Program-made: the position numbers and the translations under genes | Part shown: one piece after another, positions 11,724-23,379 of the stretch | Layout: each line of letters begins with the position of its first letter | Position numbering within the stretch: position 1 is the first letter of the stretch | Assembly: GCA_023846275.1 (NCBI GenBank) | Contig: CM043875.1 | Location: 9,109,958-9,173,957, forward strand | DNA: 64,000 nt | From: Vanilla planifolia | Lineage: Eukaryota > Streptophyta > Magnoliopsida > Asparagales > Orchidaceae | Direction of reading: 5' to 3' | The notes under the pieces: model-generated | What the model was told of the DNA's origin: nothing | What the model saw: the letters and a program-made list of their open reading frames with translations, nothing else | Databases searched by the model: none

Positions 11724-13720
11724 TTATTTTATCCTTTGGTCATTATACCACTTGTTTGATAACAATAAAACCATTAAGTCATATTTGCTAATATTTTTCT
11801 TAAATATTAATTTTAAATCAAGCATCTCAAGATAATATTGATTATTCATGTGGAGAGCTTGATCAATTTACTCAATGAGCTTAATGAAGGTTTTTTCAAT
11901 GATAACCATAACTAACAACAAGAGAAACATAAGCTTAAGAAACATAAGGAGAAGATCTTTATTGACTCTTTTTATTTTGGCAATTAGAATATCAAAACAA
12001 CTTACTGATATACTTAGAATTTAATTAAGCATCATCTTATTTTATGTCTATTATCTTATAATATTATATTTATAGCGAGTTGCATCATCTGTTATGACTA
12101 AATTAAGTAGGAATAAAAAGGTGAATGAGTTGAGCTAAGATTAAATTTTTGTTCTAATTACATTTACATAATCTCACCATTTGTACAACACAGTTGGCTA
12201 TTTCATAAGATTAGAAAGAGGTGATATTATAATATATTATGTTGTATGTACCAATGTGATATACATATTATACAAGTTCTCTGACAGTTTACTTGAGATG
12301 TCTAATTTGCAATTAAGTATTTTTTATCTTTATACAACATGATATAATCATTTCTTGTGTATGATCTATTCGTTTGGAGGATTGGACAAGGGATCAGGTA
12401 GACAAATATGAATGAGTCCTTAGGAGTTATGGGGTTAATAAGCTTTGTCTAGTATAAGGGCCTTCATCATTATTGTACAATAATCTTAATAATGAGTAAA
12501 TAACATATTAAATTTTGTCATACTCATGTGATATAACTTTGATACTTAAATGATATTATTTACTTGAAAGCATAGTATTAATGACTTATGTTATGTTTGA
12601 GTGATTTTGATCATATGATGTAATATCACTTTCATACTTGCATGATATCAAGAGCTTTCCAATGAGAATTATCCATATAATAAGCACTTTTTAGTACAGG
12701 AGCATGATATCGTAGTGTACAATCATGTATCCTACAACAATTTTTTTAAAACTCAAGATTTTGATGTTCTATAGTTTTATTTTAGTCATAATGTATGCTA
12801 TCATTATTATATTTGTATGATCTATTTGCATAGAGAAAATGAACTAGTTATATAGTAGTGATCATTTAAATGATGTTGTTAGTGGTGCATTATACTTGTA
12901 GGTTCTCTTGGATCATATGGTTCAATCAATTTAGGATGTGAGTAATAATTAGCATGATTGGTTTTTATGTAGCCATTTAAGGGAGTTTTAAAGTCATTTG
13001 AAAGCATTCTTAAAAGTATATAAAATCATCCAAACATTATAAAAAAATAATGCTTGATTGATAAATTATTTGTGAGAAAGCTTGATTGAATTCATCATTT
13101 CTAAGAAGAGAAAATTGTAAGGACATGGCATTTAGCTTAGAACACTCATCTTCGCCTTGTTTTTCATTCTTCAACCTAATTCCTTAATTTTATTTCAAGT
13201 TAAATTTATTACATTCTCTTTAATATAAGCACTGAGTATCTTCTATTAATTCAAGTATTATGCCTCTTGTTCAATTATTCATTGGTTATAAACTTTATTT
13301 TATTGAGATTTATTTGGCTAGTTTATCCCATTGTTGGGTCTGTTATTTGAGCTTTGTTTTGTATGATTTTGTTGAGCTTATTTGTTGGCTTTTATTAAAT
13401 AGTTATGTAAGTTTTTATCAAGCCAGTGTTATAATCATTTATCAAACCAATGTTGTAAGATTTTATTAAACCAGTGTTGCAAGCTTTTATTAAACCAATG
13501 TTATAGGTTTCATTAAACTAGTGCTATAAGAATTTATGAAGCTAATGCTATAAACTATTATTAAATTAATGTGATTAGATTTTATTAATTTAGCATTTAG
13601 TGGATTGTCTAGCCATTTGGCCTAGAGTCAATGTAGATCCAAGTTTTGATAGAACTATAAAGAAACTTTTGTGTTGCATTTTACTTTTCTTATTATATAA
13701 CACAACTTGATTTGCAAAGC
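11724..13720 (+). mobile_element. Copia LTR, downstream copy (about 2 kb)
   Basis: It starts after a polypurine tract and shows TTTGATAACAATAAAACC near 11,755. A U3-like middle part is rich in TCATAC/GTATGA half-sites (12,240-12,900), and the 3' part aligns to 10.74-11.47 kb. The LTR starts at 19.9, 24.9 and 30.6 kb have the same layout (TGATAATAA-type element, AAGCTTAAGAAAC, then GTATGAT-rich middle, then tandem subunits), so they are relatives. It holds no coding region; the 69-residue open frame at 13,260-13,469 lies in the LTR and is not a gene. Confidence 0.65.
13405..13615 (+). repeat. Degenerate ~27 bp tandem units inside a Copia LTR
   Basis: Successive units read like 'TTTATTAAACCAGTGTTGCAAGC', 'TTTATTAAACCAATGTTATAGG', 'TTCATTAAACTAGTGCTATAAG' and so on, about six to eight in number with 20-30 base spacing. 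A parallel set lies in the upstream LTR copy at about 11,155-11,310. The array is part of the LTR itself, because both copies carry it. Confidence 0.75.
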
Positions 13721-14509
13721 TTAACAACATTTCCTAAAACAACTATTATAAATATAATTAGAATTTAAGGAAAGAAAGTCTTCTACTATTATACATTATC
13801 AAATACTTTGAGTTGGTTTGAAATTTGTTTACTTTTGTAATTTCCATAATTCATCCTCCTTAGCGTAGACAACACACATCTATAAATTACAACACAAATA
13901 ATCTTGGATTCACCTGTGATGGTAGCATGTGATAATTGCATTAATATACCACATTGAAGTTTTGCACGTGTTCCTTTAGTAATAAACATAATTTATTTTA
14001 TTTAGATGTAATAGATTTTCAATAAGAACAATCTATAGTAATTTTCCCTTAGAGTAATAGTTTCATACTATTTTAGATGAAACATGAAAATATATAACAT
14101 GATTTTTTTTACTAGAGTAGAATTTTCTAACATACATTTTCTACGACATGTGTATTCATAAGAGTTTAAGATAAATCTTAAAAATTTTCAGGTAGTAATA
14201 AGTAGAAAAATTTTCTTTTAAACATTTGAATTCATACTCAATCAAAATAAAATCATCTATTTTTTGATAATTCAACATCTACATCTTTAAGCATGTTGTC
14301 TTTAGTATTCAAAACCTTAATGCTACAAGCATGCTCTAATGTAGCTCTAATGTAGTGCTTAAGGAGTCATTTACTTTCCTATGTTCTTGACAATTATTTT
14401 TTTTTGTCTCATAGGTATAATCGTTATTAAAAGATCATGTTTTCGTATGAATCATATATTTTTTAGCAAGCTTATTATGTTCCAAAACTAATTCACCAAA
14501 AAAATATAA
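13721..14509. other. AT-rich noncoding stretch
   Basis: No retroelement protein or LTR match was recognised between the Copia LTR end and the next LINE. A minus-strand frame of 66 codons at 13,789-13,989 has no recognisable domain and is probably chance. Confidence 0.3.
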
Positions 14510-16600
14510 AAGTTCATAATAAGTTGAAGCTTATGATGAACTTACACTAATGTTTGATTGAGGAGTGAAATAAGGAAATCCTATCTCCCCCTTGTTATGC
14601 ATATTGACAATGGAACCAATTAGTAGAGCCTTGAACATGCTCTTCAATCGTGGGAAATCCTTTCTTTAAACTCAACCAAGAGGATGTAAAGCCATTTGTC
14701 ACCTAAGTTATGTAGATGACATTATTATATTTTATAGAGGTAATCTAAGAAACATTTATAAAAATTCAAAAGCTATTAAGTATATTTCAAAACACTTCTA
14801 GTTTTCCAAAAAAATTAGAAAAAAGGAAAATTCTTTGCTAACAACAAAGTGTAGGGCCATATTAAAAATAATTTAGAAATTAGATCGTTAGAGAGGAAAA
14901 CTCCCAATTAATTATTTGGGCTACTCAATTTATGTTGACAATAAGAAATGTTCACATTTTAAACACATAACAAAAAAGTTAATAAGAAAATGGCAGCCTA
15001 AAAAAATAGCTCTCAATTAGAGAGAGACTCATTTTAGTGAAGAATGTACCAGCATTAGTCAGTATGTTCTACTTAATGAAAGTTAAGCTACCCAACAAGA
15101 TCCTCAACAAAATCAAAAGGATACTGAATGGATTTCTCTATGGTAATCTAGAAAAAAATGCATAGACACAATTAGTTAGTTGGAAGAAACATAGCTACCC
15201 AACTATTGAAAATGGTCTAAATCTAAAAATGCTATAGGATATAATCATTACTTTCTATATTAAGCCAAACTAGAAATTGAAGACCCTAAACTCACTTTGG
15301 TCTAGCTATATGACTTGTGAATATTTAAAGCCAATAAGGAACACAATGTTACTTATGCTTGGAATTTGATTCTTAGCACTTAGGATTCAACCTCTCAGCA
15401 CATCATTGTAATATACCACACACTTACCACTAGATGCTTAATGAAAGTGGCTTTTTCACTTTGTAATATACTTATAATACTATTAGGAGAAACGGATTTA
15501 TAAAGAAGTTCAACTTGATAATTTGAAATTCCATATGCCAAGTGAAGATATATATTAAAGTATAAAGAATGATTAAACTCCAATTTCTAGAGAAGCTTAG
15601 AAAAATGAACTTCCATATTACATCTAGTTGTACTTGATGCCCAAATGAGGATTGATCAACCATGCATTTGCAAGCTATTACAAAATTAAGCAAGTTTGAA
15701 ATAGCTTTATTAATGTCGTAGAACTTTAGTAAGCAAAAACCTCCAACATATCTTATTTACTACAACGTTAGTGGAAATAAGGTAATTAACACTCGACTAA
15801 ACATAAAATAATTTGAATTCTCTAATTGTTTATTTTTTAGAAAATTTGGCAAGATTGACATTTGAGAATTATGTGGACTTAAACCAATCTAAACTGATGA
15901 TCATTAATAGGATTACCTTTCTTAGCTGTACAAACTTTCAAAATTTTCTACCAACTCAAATGTGCCAGGACAACATTCATATATTCAGTTGGGTTTAGCA
16001 TAACCTTTTAAATTAATTAGATATAAGAAATGTGGAGAAATTTGATGGTCTCCACCACCACCATTCCAAATATTTAAACTTAACATTCAAGGCTACTCAA
16101 GCAAAAAAAGGGCTTGGTAAGTTTTGGGGGAATTATTTGTATTCATGTTAACAAAGTTGTGCTAGTTCTCAACACTACCACTAATTACAAATCCTCTATA
16201 GAATTAAATACATTGGTAATGCTATAAGGTATTAAATCATGAAAAAAAATGTAGCATCAATAGTGTTTTCATCAAGCTACACTCTCAGGCACTCATTAAC
16301 CAATTACAAAGTCAAGCAAACAAAAGTTGCCACTCCCACCCTTGATTCATCAAAGTAAACAATAATTTAATCCATTTAACATTAAGTGGAGTTTTAGCAA
16401 TACAAAAGGTAATAAAGTGCCCAATTTGTAAGCCAAATTAGCTACAAAATTCATTATTTTTGGTGAATTGAATGTTACAAATCTCACAAATGTATGCAAT
16501 ACTTTAGTATAGGGGGATGAAGCTCAAAACCCATACATTCACTTTTCATACAAGGTATGATTTACTACTCCAAACAATTAACATTGGGATGATGGGGGAA
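14510..16600 (+). pseudogene. LINE ORF2 fragment 3: RT, zf-RVT and RNase H
   Basis: The RT catalytic box is intact at 14,709-14,720 (HLSYVDDIIIFYRGN context), preceded by a QGNPL-like 'KEILSPP' motif. The thumb follows at 14,880-15,300, with MPKKIALN-like and VKLPNKILNKIK motifs. The zf-RVT-like segment lies at 15,480-15,720 (IIWNSICQVKIYI, then SSCT.CPNEDWSTMH). An IWK-like motif and NLNQSKLMIINRI are at 15,840-15,920. RNase H starts near 16,045 with PPPFQI-like residues and continues with KKGL..FGGIICIH (near 16,110) and YKSSIELNTLV (near 16,190), i.e. the GG and E..AL signatures. Stops and frame changes are frequent. It runs in the same direction as its neighbour at 17.6 kb but is a separate copy, because both contain an RNase H domain. 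Confidence 0.75.
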
Positions 16601-17570
16601 ATTTCTTTATAAATGGATTGGCAATGTAATCATACAAAATAATTGTTCACATCGTGCTAATGATTATCAAGTGGAATGTTGTTTAAAAAGTAGTTACTTG
16701 TTCATATTACTTGACTTGGGGATCTGGCAGTCACAATATAAATGAATTAGTAATTCAATCCTAAAATTGTATAGTCACATAAAGTGGCATTACTTAATGA
16801 AAAATAATGATCACTTTTTAGCATGAAGGGTCATTGGTTCAATACATCATTTTAAAACAATAGCTCTTTCTTTAGGTTATGTTGGATTTGGAAGAATAGT
16901 TTGCAAAGAGTGCACATCACTACTTTATGATACAGAAAACAAAAGAAATCAAGAAAACATGACAATTGACAAAGTGAGTGATAGCATTGTACAATGGCAA
17001 ACAAGAAAAAAGGTTTTGCAATTTGGCATGTCTAATAGTGCAAACACTACTCATAGTTGCAACACACATGCATCAATATGACATGCTCATCCTAATAATA
17101 CACTAGAAACATTATCACAATAATGTTGTCACATGTATTAGCAAATTATAATTTCATGCTCTGTTGGATCACACAAATATGCTCAATGTCCCTTGGGAAA
17201 ATAACAATGTACTACTACAAAACGATATATACCATACTCAACCTAGTAAGAGTGATGGTGCGAGTACTGTTAATATTAGAGGACAATCATACATTACGGC
17301 TCATCAAAGCTAGATCGAACCATGGACTTCAGATGAGTTCACTATTATGCAATAATCTCTACAATCTACATATCAACCTAAAATGACATTTAAACTAATC
17401 AATAGAAACATCTCATCTCAATACTACTCACTTTGACAGAGATCTCTTCATTGTATGATGTTCGAATGGACTCTCATGAAATAATGTTTACCAATTTTAG
17501 ATGTATGTTAACTAGACGTTAGAACAAGTCATGGATTGTAATCTATTGTATGGAATAAAATATTAATTCA
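16601..17570. other. Unassigned stretch between two LINE fragments
   Basis: No domain was recognised. It contains an 87-codon open frame at 17,123-17,386 with no family resemblance that I can see; its composition does not differ from its surroundings, so I treat it as chance. It may include the 3' UTR of the upstream LINE. Confidence 0.3.
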
Positions 17571-18230
17571 GAAAAAAGAACTTTAAAAAATGTCACATGA
17601 TTGCTAGCCTTACTCATTTGTTGGAATGTTTGGAAAGCATGAAACTTTAGGATGTATAAGGAGTATAATTTATTGGTGAGCAACATGATAAACAAAGTTT
17701 TATGCAATTGTTATAATACATTCAGAGGCTATCCTTAGATAAATGTTTCCTTATTAGACTCAGAAATGGTTCACCTTGAGCTAGTCTCACCCTTCTTAAA
17801 GATTAAATGTAGGAATATTCAAATCGTGCAATGGAAACATCCTTCGACATACTTCCTAAAGTTGAATATTGATAGGATGACTCATAGAAATCCAAGCCCT
17901 ACAACTTGTGGGGGAATTGTTCCTGATTACTTAGGTAAAGCTCTAAAATTTTTCTCTATACTTATTGGTATGAAGTCAAACACAGAAGTGGAAAGATTGA
18001 CCATATCATTGGGGCTTTGATTATGCAAAAAATTGGGAGTTATCAATATTATAATGGAAATGGTTTGCAAAGAAATCCTAAACATAATCAATGGTAATGT
18101 GCATATTCCATGGAAGATTCTTAGCAACATTAAATAAACTAACAAGTTGATGGACTTCAAAATGATTCACTTTCAACCAATCTATTTTGTAATTCAGCTT
18201 GGCAACAAAAATGCAACTTATGAGTAACAT
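17571..18230 (+). pseudogene. LINE 3' end: RNase H domain (fragment 4)
   Basis: It starts with a CWNVWKA-like motif near 17,620 (the conserved 'IWKARN' before RNase H). A well-preserved RNase H segment at 17,766-18,020 reads QWKHPSTYFLKLNIDR, NPSPTTCGGIVPDYLGKAL, then SNTEVERL. These correspond to the 'W.PP....KLN.DG', 'G.GG..RD..G' and 'NNEAE' blocks, with the catalytic Glu retained and the following region readable to NIINGNVHIPWKILSNIK near 18,130. Stops separate the blocks. The RT part is missing. The domain belongs to the plant LINE RNase H group and is not a host RNase H gene: it has no introns, and the LINE motif precedes it. Confidence 0.8.
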
Positions 18231-18520
18231 CTTTCTCAATCAATTTACCATGCTCTTCAAGCAATTCTTTAAATGTATCAAATAACTTATCATTAAGTAT
18301 AACATCAAGACTTACATACACACTTGAAGAAACTCCAGTGTGATCAAGTTTCACTAGTTAAGCTGACTTCAAGGTGCTCATAGGGCTTCTTTTACTCCTT
18401 CACTGCTTCTTCTTTAGTCTCCTTTTCTATTTCTTTTCCTCTCCTACTTGGGGCTTCTTTTCTCTACATACTATGTCTAGCTCATTTAATTCCATGTTAA
18501 GAGCAGTGAGTTGCATACAA
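18231..18520 (-). other. Unrecognised charged frame on the minus strand
   Basis: A minus-strand frame (open at 18,157-18,354, extendable with stops to about 18,500) encodes charged stretches such as KELLEEHGKLIEKDV and a Lys/Arg-rich segment with GEEKK and KRRLKKK. It could be part of a gag, or merely antisense of a C/T-rich LINE 3' UTR. I do not recognise a family. It overlaps the end of a sense RNase H remnant. Confidence 0.2.
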
Positions 18521-19929
18521 TTTTAATAAGTTATTGCATGATATAAGATATGCAATATTTAGCTATCTTCATCTAAAGAAAATACATTACATGTTAAGAC
18601 ACTAAGTAATTCTTCAAACAGCACCCATACATTTGGATTTGAAGCTATTATAATTGATATAAACTTTGTTTTTCACACTTTCAAATTAGTTTGAAGAAAT
18701 ATAGGAGGATTCTCCATGATATAAAAAAATTCACAAACTAAAATTTAGAAAATGAAATTCAAAAATCATGTTTTCATACTTGATCCACTCAAGGAAGTGA
18801 GGCCTTTTTAAAGAGAACCTACTTTGATATCATGTGCTTTGAATGTGAGGCACACAAAAAGGAGTGAAATGATGATATAATTTTCAAAGATTTTTTAAAA
18901 GTAATGTAAAACAAAGATTCAGTTATAGCTCTTATTAAGTATGGAATATTCATTTTAAAAAGTACTATACATTATTTATTAACATTATGTACATTTTTCT
19001 TAGGCTTCATCCTTCTTTGGTTATGTTCTATTCATTATAAACTTAATTTATTGTATATTATTCATTAATGCACTAAAAATTTTTCTTTGATTTTTATATC
19101 TCTTCAAATTTTATATCAAAATTATTGAACAAATAGTCTAACATGCTATATGTGGTAGTAAATGAATCATGTGGCATGCTTCTATCTAACTTAATTCAAA
19201 CTCCATTTTCTAATACCTTAAGTATTATATGTTAAGTTTAAAGTAACATACCTTAAGCCTAACTTTACAACTATAGTTTTCAAAATTTCTCAATTCATTC
19301 TGAGGCTCACACAATGTGTACAATATAAAATGAGTAATAATAAAAATACAATTAATGGTGTGACATGCATGTTTTCCCTTCTTGAATCTCTACCCATGAT
19401 CACCACGTAAGTTGCCCAATTCCTTCTAAATTTAATTTCCTAGGTTTGTACATGTCATGAAAAAAAGAATTTTAGATTTAATAAAAATTATATTTTAATT
19501 AAATGGGAAAACTTATTATTTGCCACGTCTTTTAATAAATTTGACCTCTAACAATTCATCTACCAATTTTATATGAATCTACATCATGAGCTGTACCTGT
19601 TAACTCATATTTTGTTATCAACATTTAGTATTTTTAATAATTTTCAAAACTCGAAAAATACTTACAAAATTATTTTATTATTTCCATTAAAACCCTATTT
19701 CTTTTAATCCATGATTATCACAACTTCTTTTGTGATAATAAAATTTTATAATTCTTATTTGTTTCAAGCTTTATTTCTTAGAATATTTTCTTGATTTTTT
19801 AGTATATTTAACATTTTTACTTATTTCTTGAGGATTTTCATAGCTTGTAAATAAATCCATTAATCTCTAATCTACAATTTTAAAATCTTGAAAGAAAATT
19901 AATTTTTATCTATTTAACCTTTAGTTGTA
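18521..19929. other. Very AT-rich noncoding DNA
   Basis: About 1.4 kb with long A/T runs, no open frame above about 60 codons and no recognised repeat relationship. It lies upstream of the first LTR of the Copia complex. Confidence 0.3.
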
Positions 19930-20119
19930 CATCACGTGTTTTATTAGTATAAAACAATTATGTAGATGTTACTAATATTTTTTCTTAAGTGATTTTTAGA
20001 TCATTCATCTCAATATCAAATTGGGATTAATCAATTGGAGAGCTTTATCAAGTGTTTTAACTAGCAATGCATATGTGAAGATATGTCAAGAAGTTTTGGT
20101 GGCTTTGCTCAAGTGTGCA

Positions 20120-20208
20120 TGAACTTGCAAATTATGGAGCCAATGTTCCAATGCTTGGTAGTGGGTGAACTTGCAAATTATGGAGCCAATGTTCCAATGC
20201 TTGGTAGA
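20120..20208. repeat. Near-perfect 46 bp tandem duplication
   Basis: The unit starting TGAACTTGCAAATTATGGAG occurs at 20,120 and again at 20,166. The two copies are identical over at least 42 bases; the second then runs into unrelated sequence. Because the surrounding LTR is heavily diverged from its partners, this duplication must be much younger than the element. Confidence 0.95.
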
Positions 20209-21734
20209 GTGTCTACCAATTTGAAACTCATTATCTATATTTTATTTGGGTTACATTATATCACTTATGCATGATGTAATTTAAGAGATAAAAAAGCATG
20301 CAATTCACACATGTTGGTATAAATATAAATATCCAAGAATGAATATTAATTACATAGGTTTGCATGTGCTAAATTGATACACTTCAACAGTTTACAAAAT
20401 GATTTAAGCAGTACATCATTATGATTTCATTATCATTCAATATGTTCTACATTTTATGACATTAAATAGTGTATTGTTTAAGTGCAATCCTAAGAGATTT
20501 GTATATATTATACTATTCATACTAGTATGACATGTTTATCAAATTAGTATGCCATAGGATCCTAAGAAGTATATGTTGAGATGTGAAATATTGGAGCTTC
20601 ATAAAATATGATACCATATGTTGTATACAATATTTTATATTCATTGAAGGATCCAATAAGGGTTATACCTACAGATATTGTGTGTCATTAAAGTTTGTAG
20701 TGTTGTGTAAGTATGACATGATCTTCATATTTGTATAATCAGTACCATATGTCCTTAGAGTTGAGGACTTAGACTATAAATGAGCTTAATTATGTTGTAC
20801 ATTTATGATCTCACATTCATGCCTATACGACCAAGTTAACTAAGCTAAAATGTGCATTGCTTTATGAGTATGTTACATACTTCATGCAAGTGCGATCAAT
20901 TGAAAAAGTAAGACATAGTTTAAGACTTAGAAAAATTTTGAACAAATATTTGTCGTACTAGTATGATACTGTTATTGTACCAATATAATACATACTTAAC
21001 AATTTAATTTAAAGTTTTAATATTTAATGCATAGATTAGTATCATATTAATATGAGCCACCTATCATAACAATATGATCATTATTGATCAATATTGTGAG
21101 CTTTTTATGTAACATATCATACTATATGATCTTATACAATACAAATTTTTCCTAAGAGCTTACAGTTTGGAGTTGAGTAAATTTATTCTAGTCATACAAT
21201 ATGAGATAATCATCATACATGGATGATTCTTGAGGGACATAAAAATAAACTAGTTGATTAAGTGCATCATGCAAGTTATTCTAGTGTAATGCATATCATT
21301 TTATATGAAACTTAAATTATTATAATATGAGTAATATCCCAAGAGTGTATAGCTAGTTCTGTCATTTTAGAATTGAGATTTTAGCAACTAAAACTTTTTG
21401 ATTCACTCATATTCCTTTGATTCATATACTTAGGAGTGGTTTCAAGAAAAAATAACCTAATTACTATTACTAAATCAATTTACAAGTGCAGCAAAGTTCA
21501 TAAATGCATGTTCAGCTTTAAAGTGTGGAACAACTTGTTCCTATTGTTGTCATTGTTGTTGTATTCTAGGCCTTAATTGTATTCTTCATTCATCTATTGT
21601 AAGAAAGCTACACATATTTCTTGGTAAAATCCTTCTATATCATTTAGAACTATTCCATATTATTTTATTAAGTGCACAATATATGACTTTGTATAAATTG
21701 CTTTGCATAAATGTTGGAAAACTTGCTTAAGCTA

Positions 21735-21870
21735 TATTATCACCATTGAGTGAGGTGACTCCTACCTGGACATGGGTGAAAGGGAGTGATGTTGAGTGAG
21801 CTAACTCCTACCTATTTGAGGGTGAAAAGGAAGCAATTTTTTATGCAAAATCTTATCTGGTTGTGAGTAA
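21735..21870 (+). repeat. ~45 bp tandem subunits in Copia LTR 1
   Basis: Two clear and one weaker unit are present: 'TGAGTGAGGTGACTCCTACC...GGGTGAAAGGGAGTGATGT', then 'TGAGTGAGCTAACTCCTACC...GGGTGAAAAGGAAGCAA', then 'TATCTGGTTGTGAGTAAAAA'. The same kind of unit occurs in reverse complement at 31.35-31.5 kb, showing an inverted LTR of this family there. Confidence 0.75.
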
Positions 21871-22640
21871 AAAGGAAGTTGTTATAAGGTTTGCATCTAC
21901 TGACAGTGATGAAAGAGTGTTAGTTTTAGTGAAAGCCTAGTTAAGTCAAGTATTAGTGGATGTAAGCAAAGGTTTTGTCAAACTACCTAAAAATCTTATG
22001 TCCTTTTTGCTTAATTTTCTCATGTTCTTTATTTGTTATAATATTTTTGAATAGTTACAACCATCATAAAGGATTTAAAAAGTAATACATATATTCTAAA
22101 TATTATTTAGGAGTAATTAAGATTAATAATTGATTTATATTATAAAATTATTTGATTTGATTAAAGTTAGTTGATAAACAAAAGGTCTTATTATTATTTT
22201 TATTTAAAACCAACAAGTTGCTTTATGTTTTCATGCCTTATTCACTTTGATTATCCTATTACTTTACATTTCATTACAAAGGTTTGTCGAAGCCTAAAAA
22301 GGCTTTCTAAAACTTATTCATAATAGAAATTAAGATAAACCAAAGATATTACCTTTGTGAGATAATTTCAGGTTTTTGGATTAATATAGAAAATATTAGA
22401 GTATTCATTATAGATTTTCTTATGCTTATAAATTTGATTTGAGAAAGCAAAACAATTATTAATTTAGAGTTTGAATTAGATTAAATTTAACATTTGTACA
22501 ATTCACAACCATCTTTGTAAGCCATCATGAGTTTCAATTTTTTACATTATTAACTTAATGTCATTGAAGTTCAAATAATTTGCACGATTTGTTTCTCAAC
22601 TCACCCCCTTTCTTTGAGCTGTCATTCCACTTTTTTAGCA

Positions 22641-23296
22641 ATGCACTATTTTTAGGAAAATAAAAAAATTCCAAAAATTTATAAATTTTTAAAAAGCTTC
22701 TTAAAATTAATATAATTCAACATAATAACAAAACTCTTTTTTTATCACATTTGTAATGCTACAAATCCTCTATCCTTAAGATCTTTAATCAACTCTAAGG
22801 TTATGATTTACCTTTAATTTAGCACCTAAAAATCAAAATCCTCAAATATTATTTGAATAATTGCCATCACATTTTGGATGTGATATTGAAGCTCTAGTTT
22901 TTTATGATGGAACTTTTGTTTAAATGAATATATTGTGATAGAATTTGTGCCCATTCGATTGATTCATGTTTTAAGACATTGTTAAAAGTTTTAATTATAT
23001 TTTTCTTTTTTCTTTCACTTCAATTTGTCTAGCTTTTTGGAATTATTTTTTCTAATCCTTTTAAATCAATTTTGTGTTGTCTCATCTTGACCATATGTGA
23101 TTAGAAGTGGACGTAGGCTGATTGATTAGAGGTGACCCAACTAAATGATTATGTGTCTCTACATTTCAACATTTAACATATAAAATTTTGAAACCTTAAT
23201 TCAAGCTCTTTCCAAAGAAAAATTATTTCTATGCTTGAATAAATTATAAAAATCCATATTTCATCTCTCTCTTGTGTGAGACATTAACATAAAGAT
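22641..23296. other. ~650 bp insertion or extension between LTR 1 end and primer-binding site
   Basis: In a normal element the PBS directly follows the LTR. Here the LTR-end-like pyrimidine stretch is at about 22,600-22,640 but the PBS-like motif is at 23,297. A second LTR-end-like string (CATCTCTCTCTTGTGTGAGA) precedes the PBS. Either about 650 bp was inserted at the LTR end, or the LTR end was duplicated. No coding content was recognised. Confidence 0.4.
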
Positions 23297-23308
23297 TGGT
23301 TTTAGAGC
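23297..23308 (+). other. Primer-binding site (initiator Met tRNA type), degenerate
   Basis: TGGTTTTAGAGC matches the plant retroelement PBS consensus TGGTATCAGAGC at ten of twelve bases and is followed by TTGGTTGTTTCC. It sits before the gag remnant on the same strand, as expected. Confidence 0.6.
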
Positions 23309-23379
23309 TTGGTTGTTTCCATAGTGCTTGCTTATTTTTAGAAAGAAACTCCACTAGGAAAAGTAACTTCTTAGCAATA

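Larger units (their letters stand above)
19930..22640 (+). mobile_element. Copia LTR 1 of a three-LTR complex
   Basis: The start resembles other LTRs here (CTAATATTTTTTCTTAAGT near 19,972, compare CTAATATTTTTCTTAAAT near 11,790), although the exact left end is uncertain. The middle part (20,400-21,350) is rich in TCATAC..GTATGA palindromes. The distal part has tandem subunits (21,740-21,870). The end is pyrimidine-rich (CTCACCCCCTTTCTTTGAGC at about 22,602), equivalent to CACTTCCCCTTCTTTGGA at the end of LTR 2. A gag remnant and a primer-binding-site-like motif follow on the same strand. A 63-codon open frame at 20,083-20,274 lies on a local duplication and is not a gene. Confidence 0.6.

Noticed and set aside
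17123..17386. An 87-codon open frame between two LINE fragments
   Set aside because: No domain or codon signal, no start context, and no homolog elsewhere in the window.
17766..18020. A host RNase H gene
   Set aside because: The domain is preceded by the LINE 'WKA' motif and followed by further LINE RNase H pieces with stops; it is the 3' end of a LINE.
20083..20274. A 63-codon open frame with an internal protein repeat
   Set aside because: The repeat is produced by the recent 46 bp DNA duplication within an LTR; the duplication is not a multiple of three, so the two units are read in different frames.
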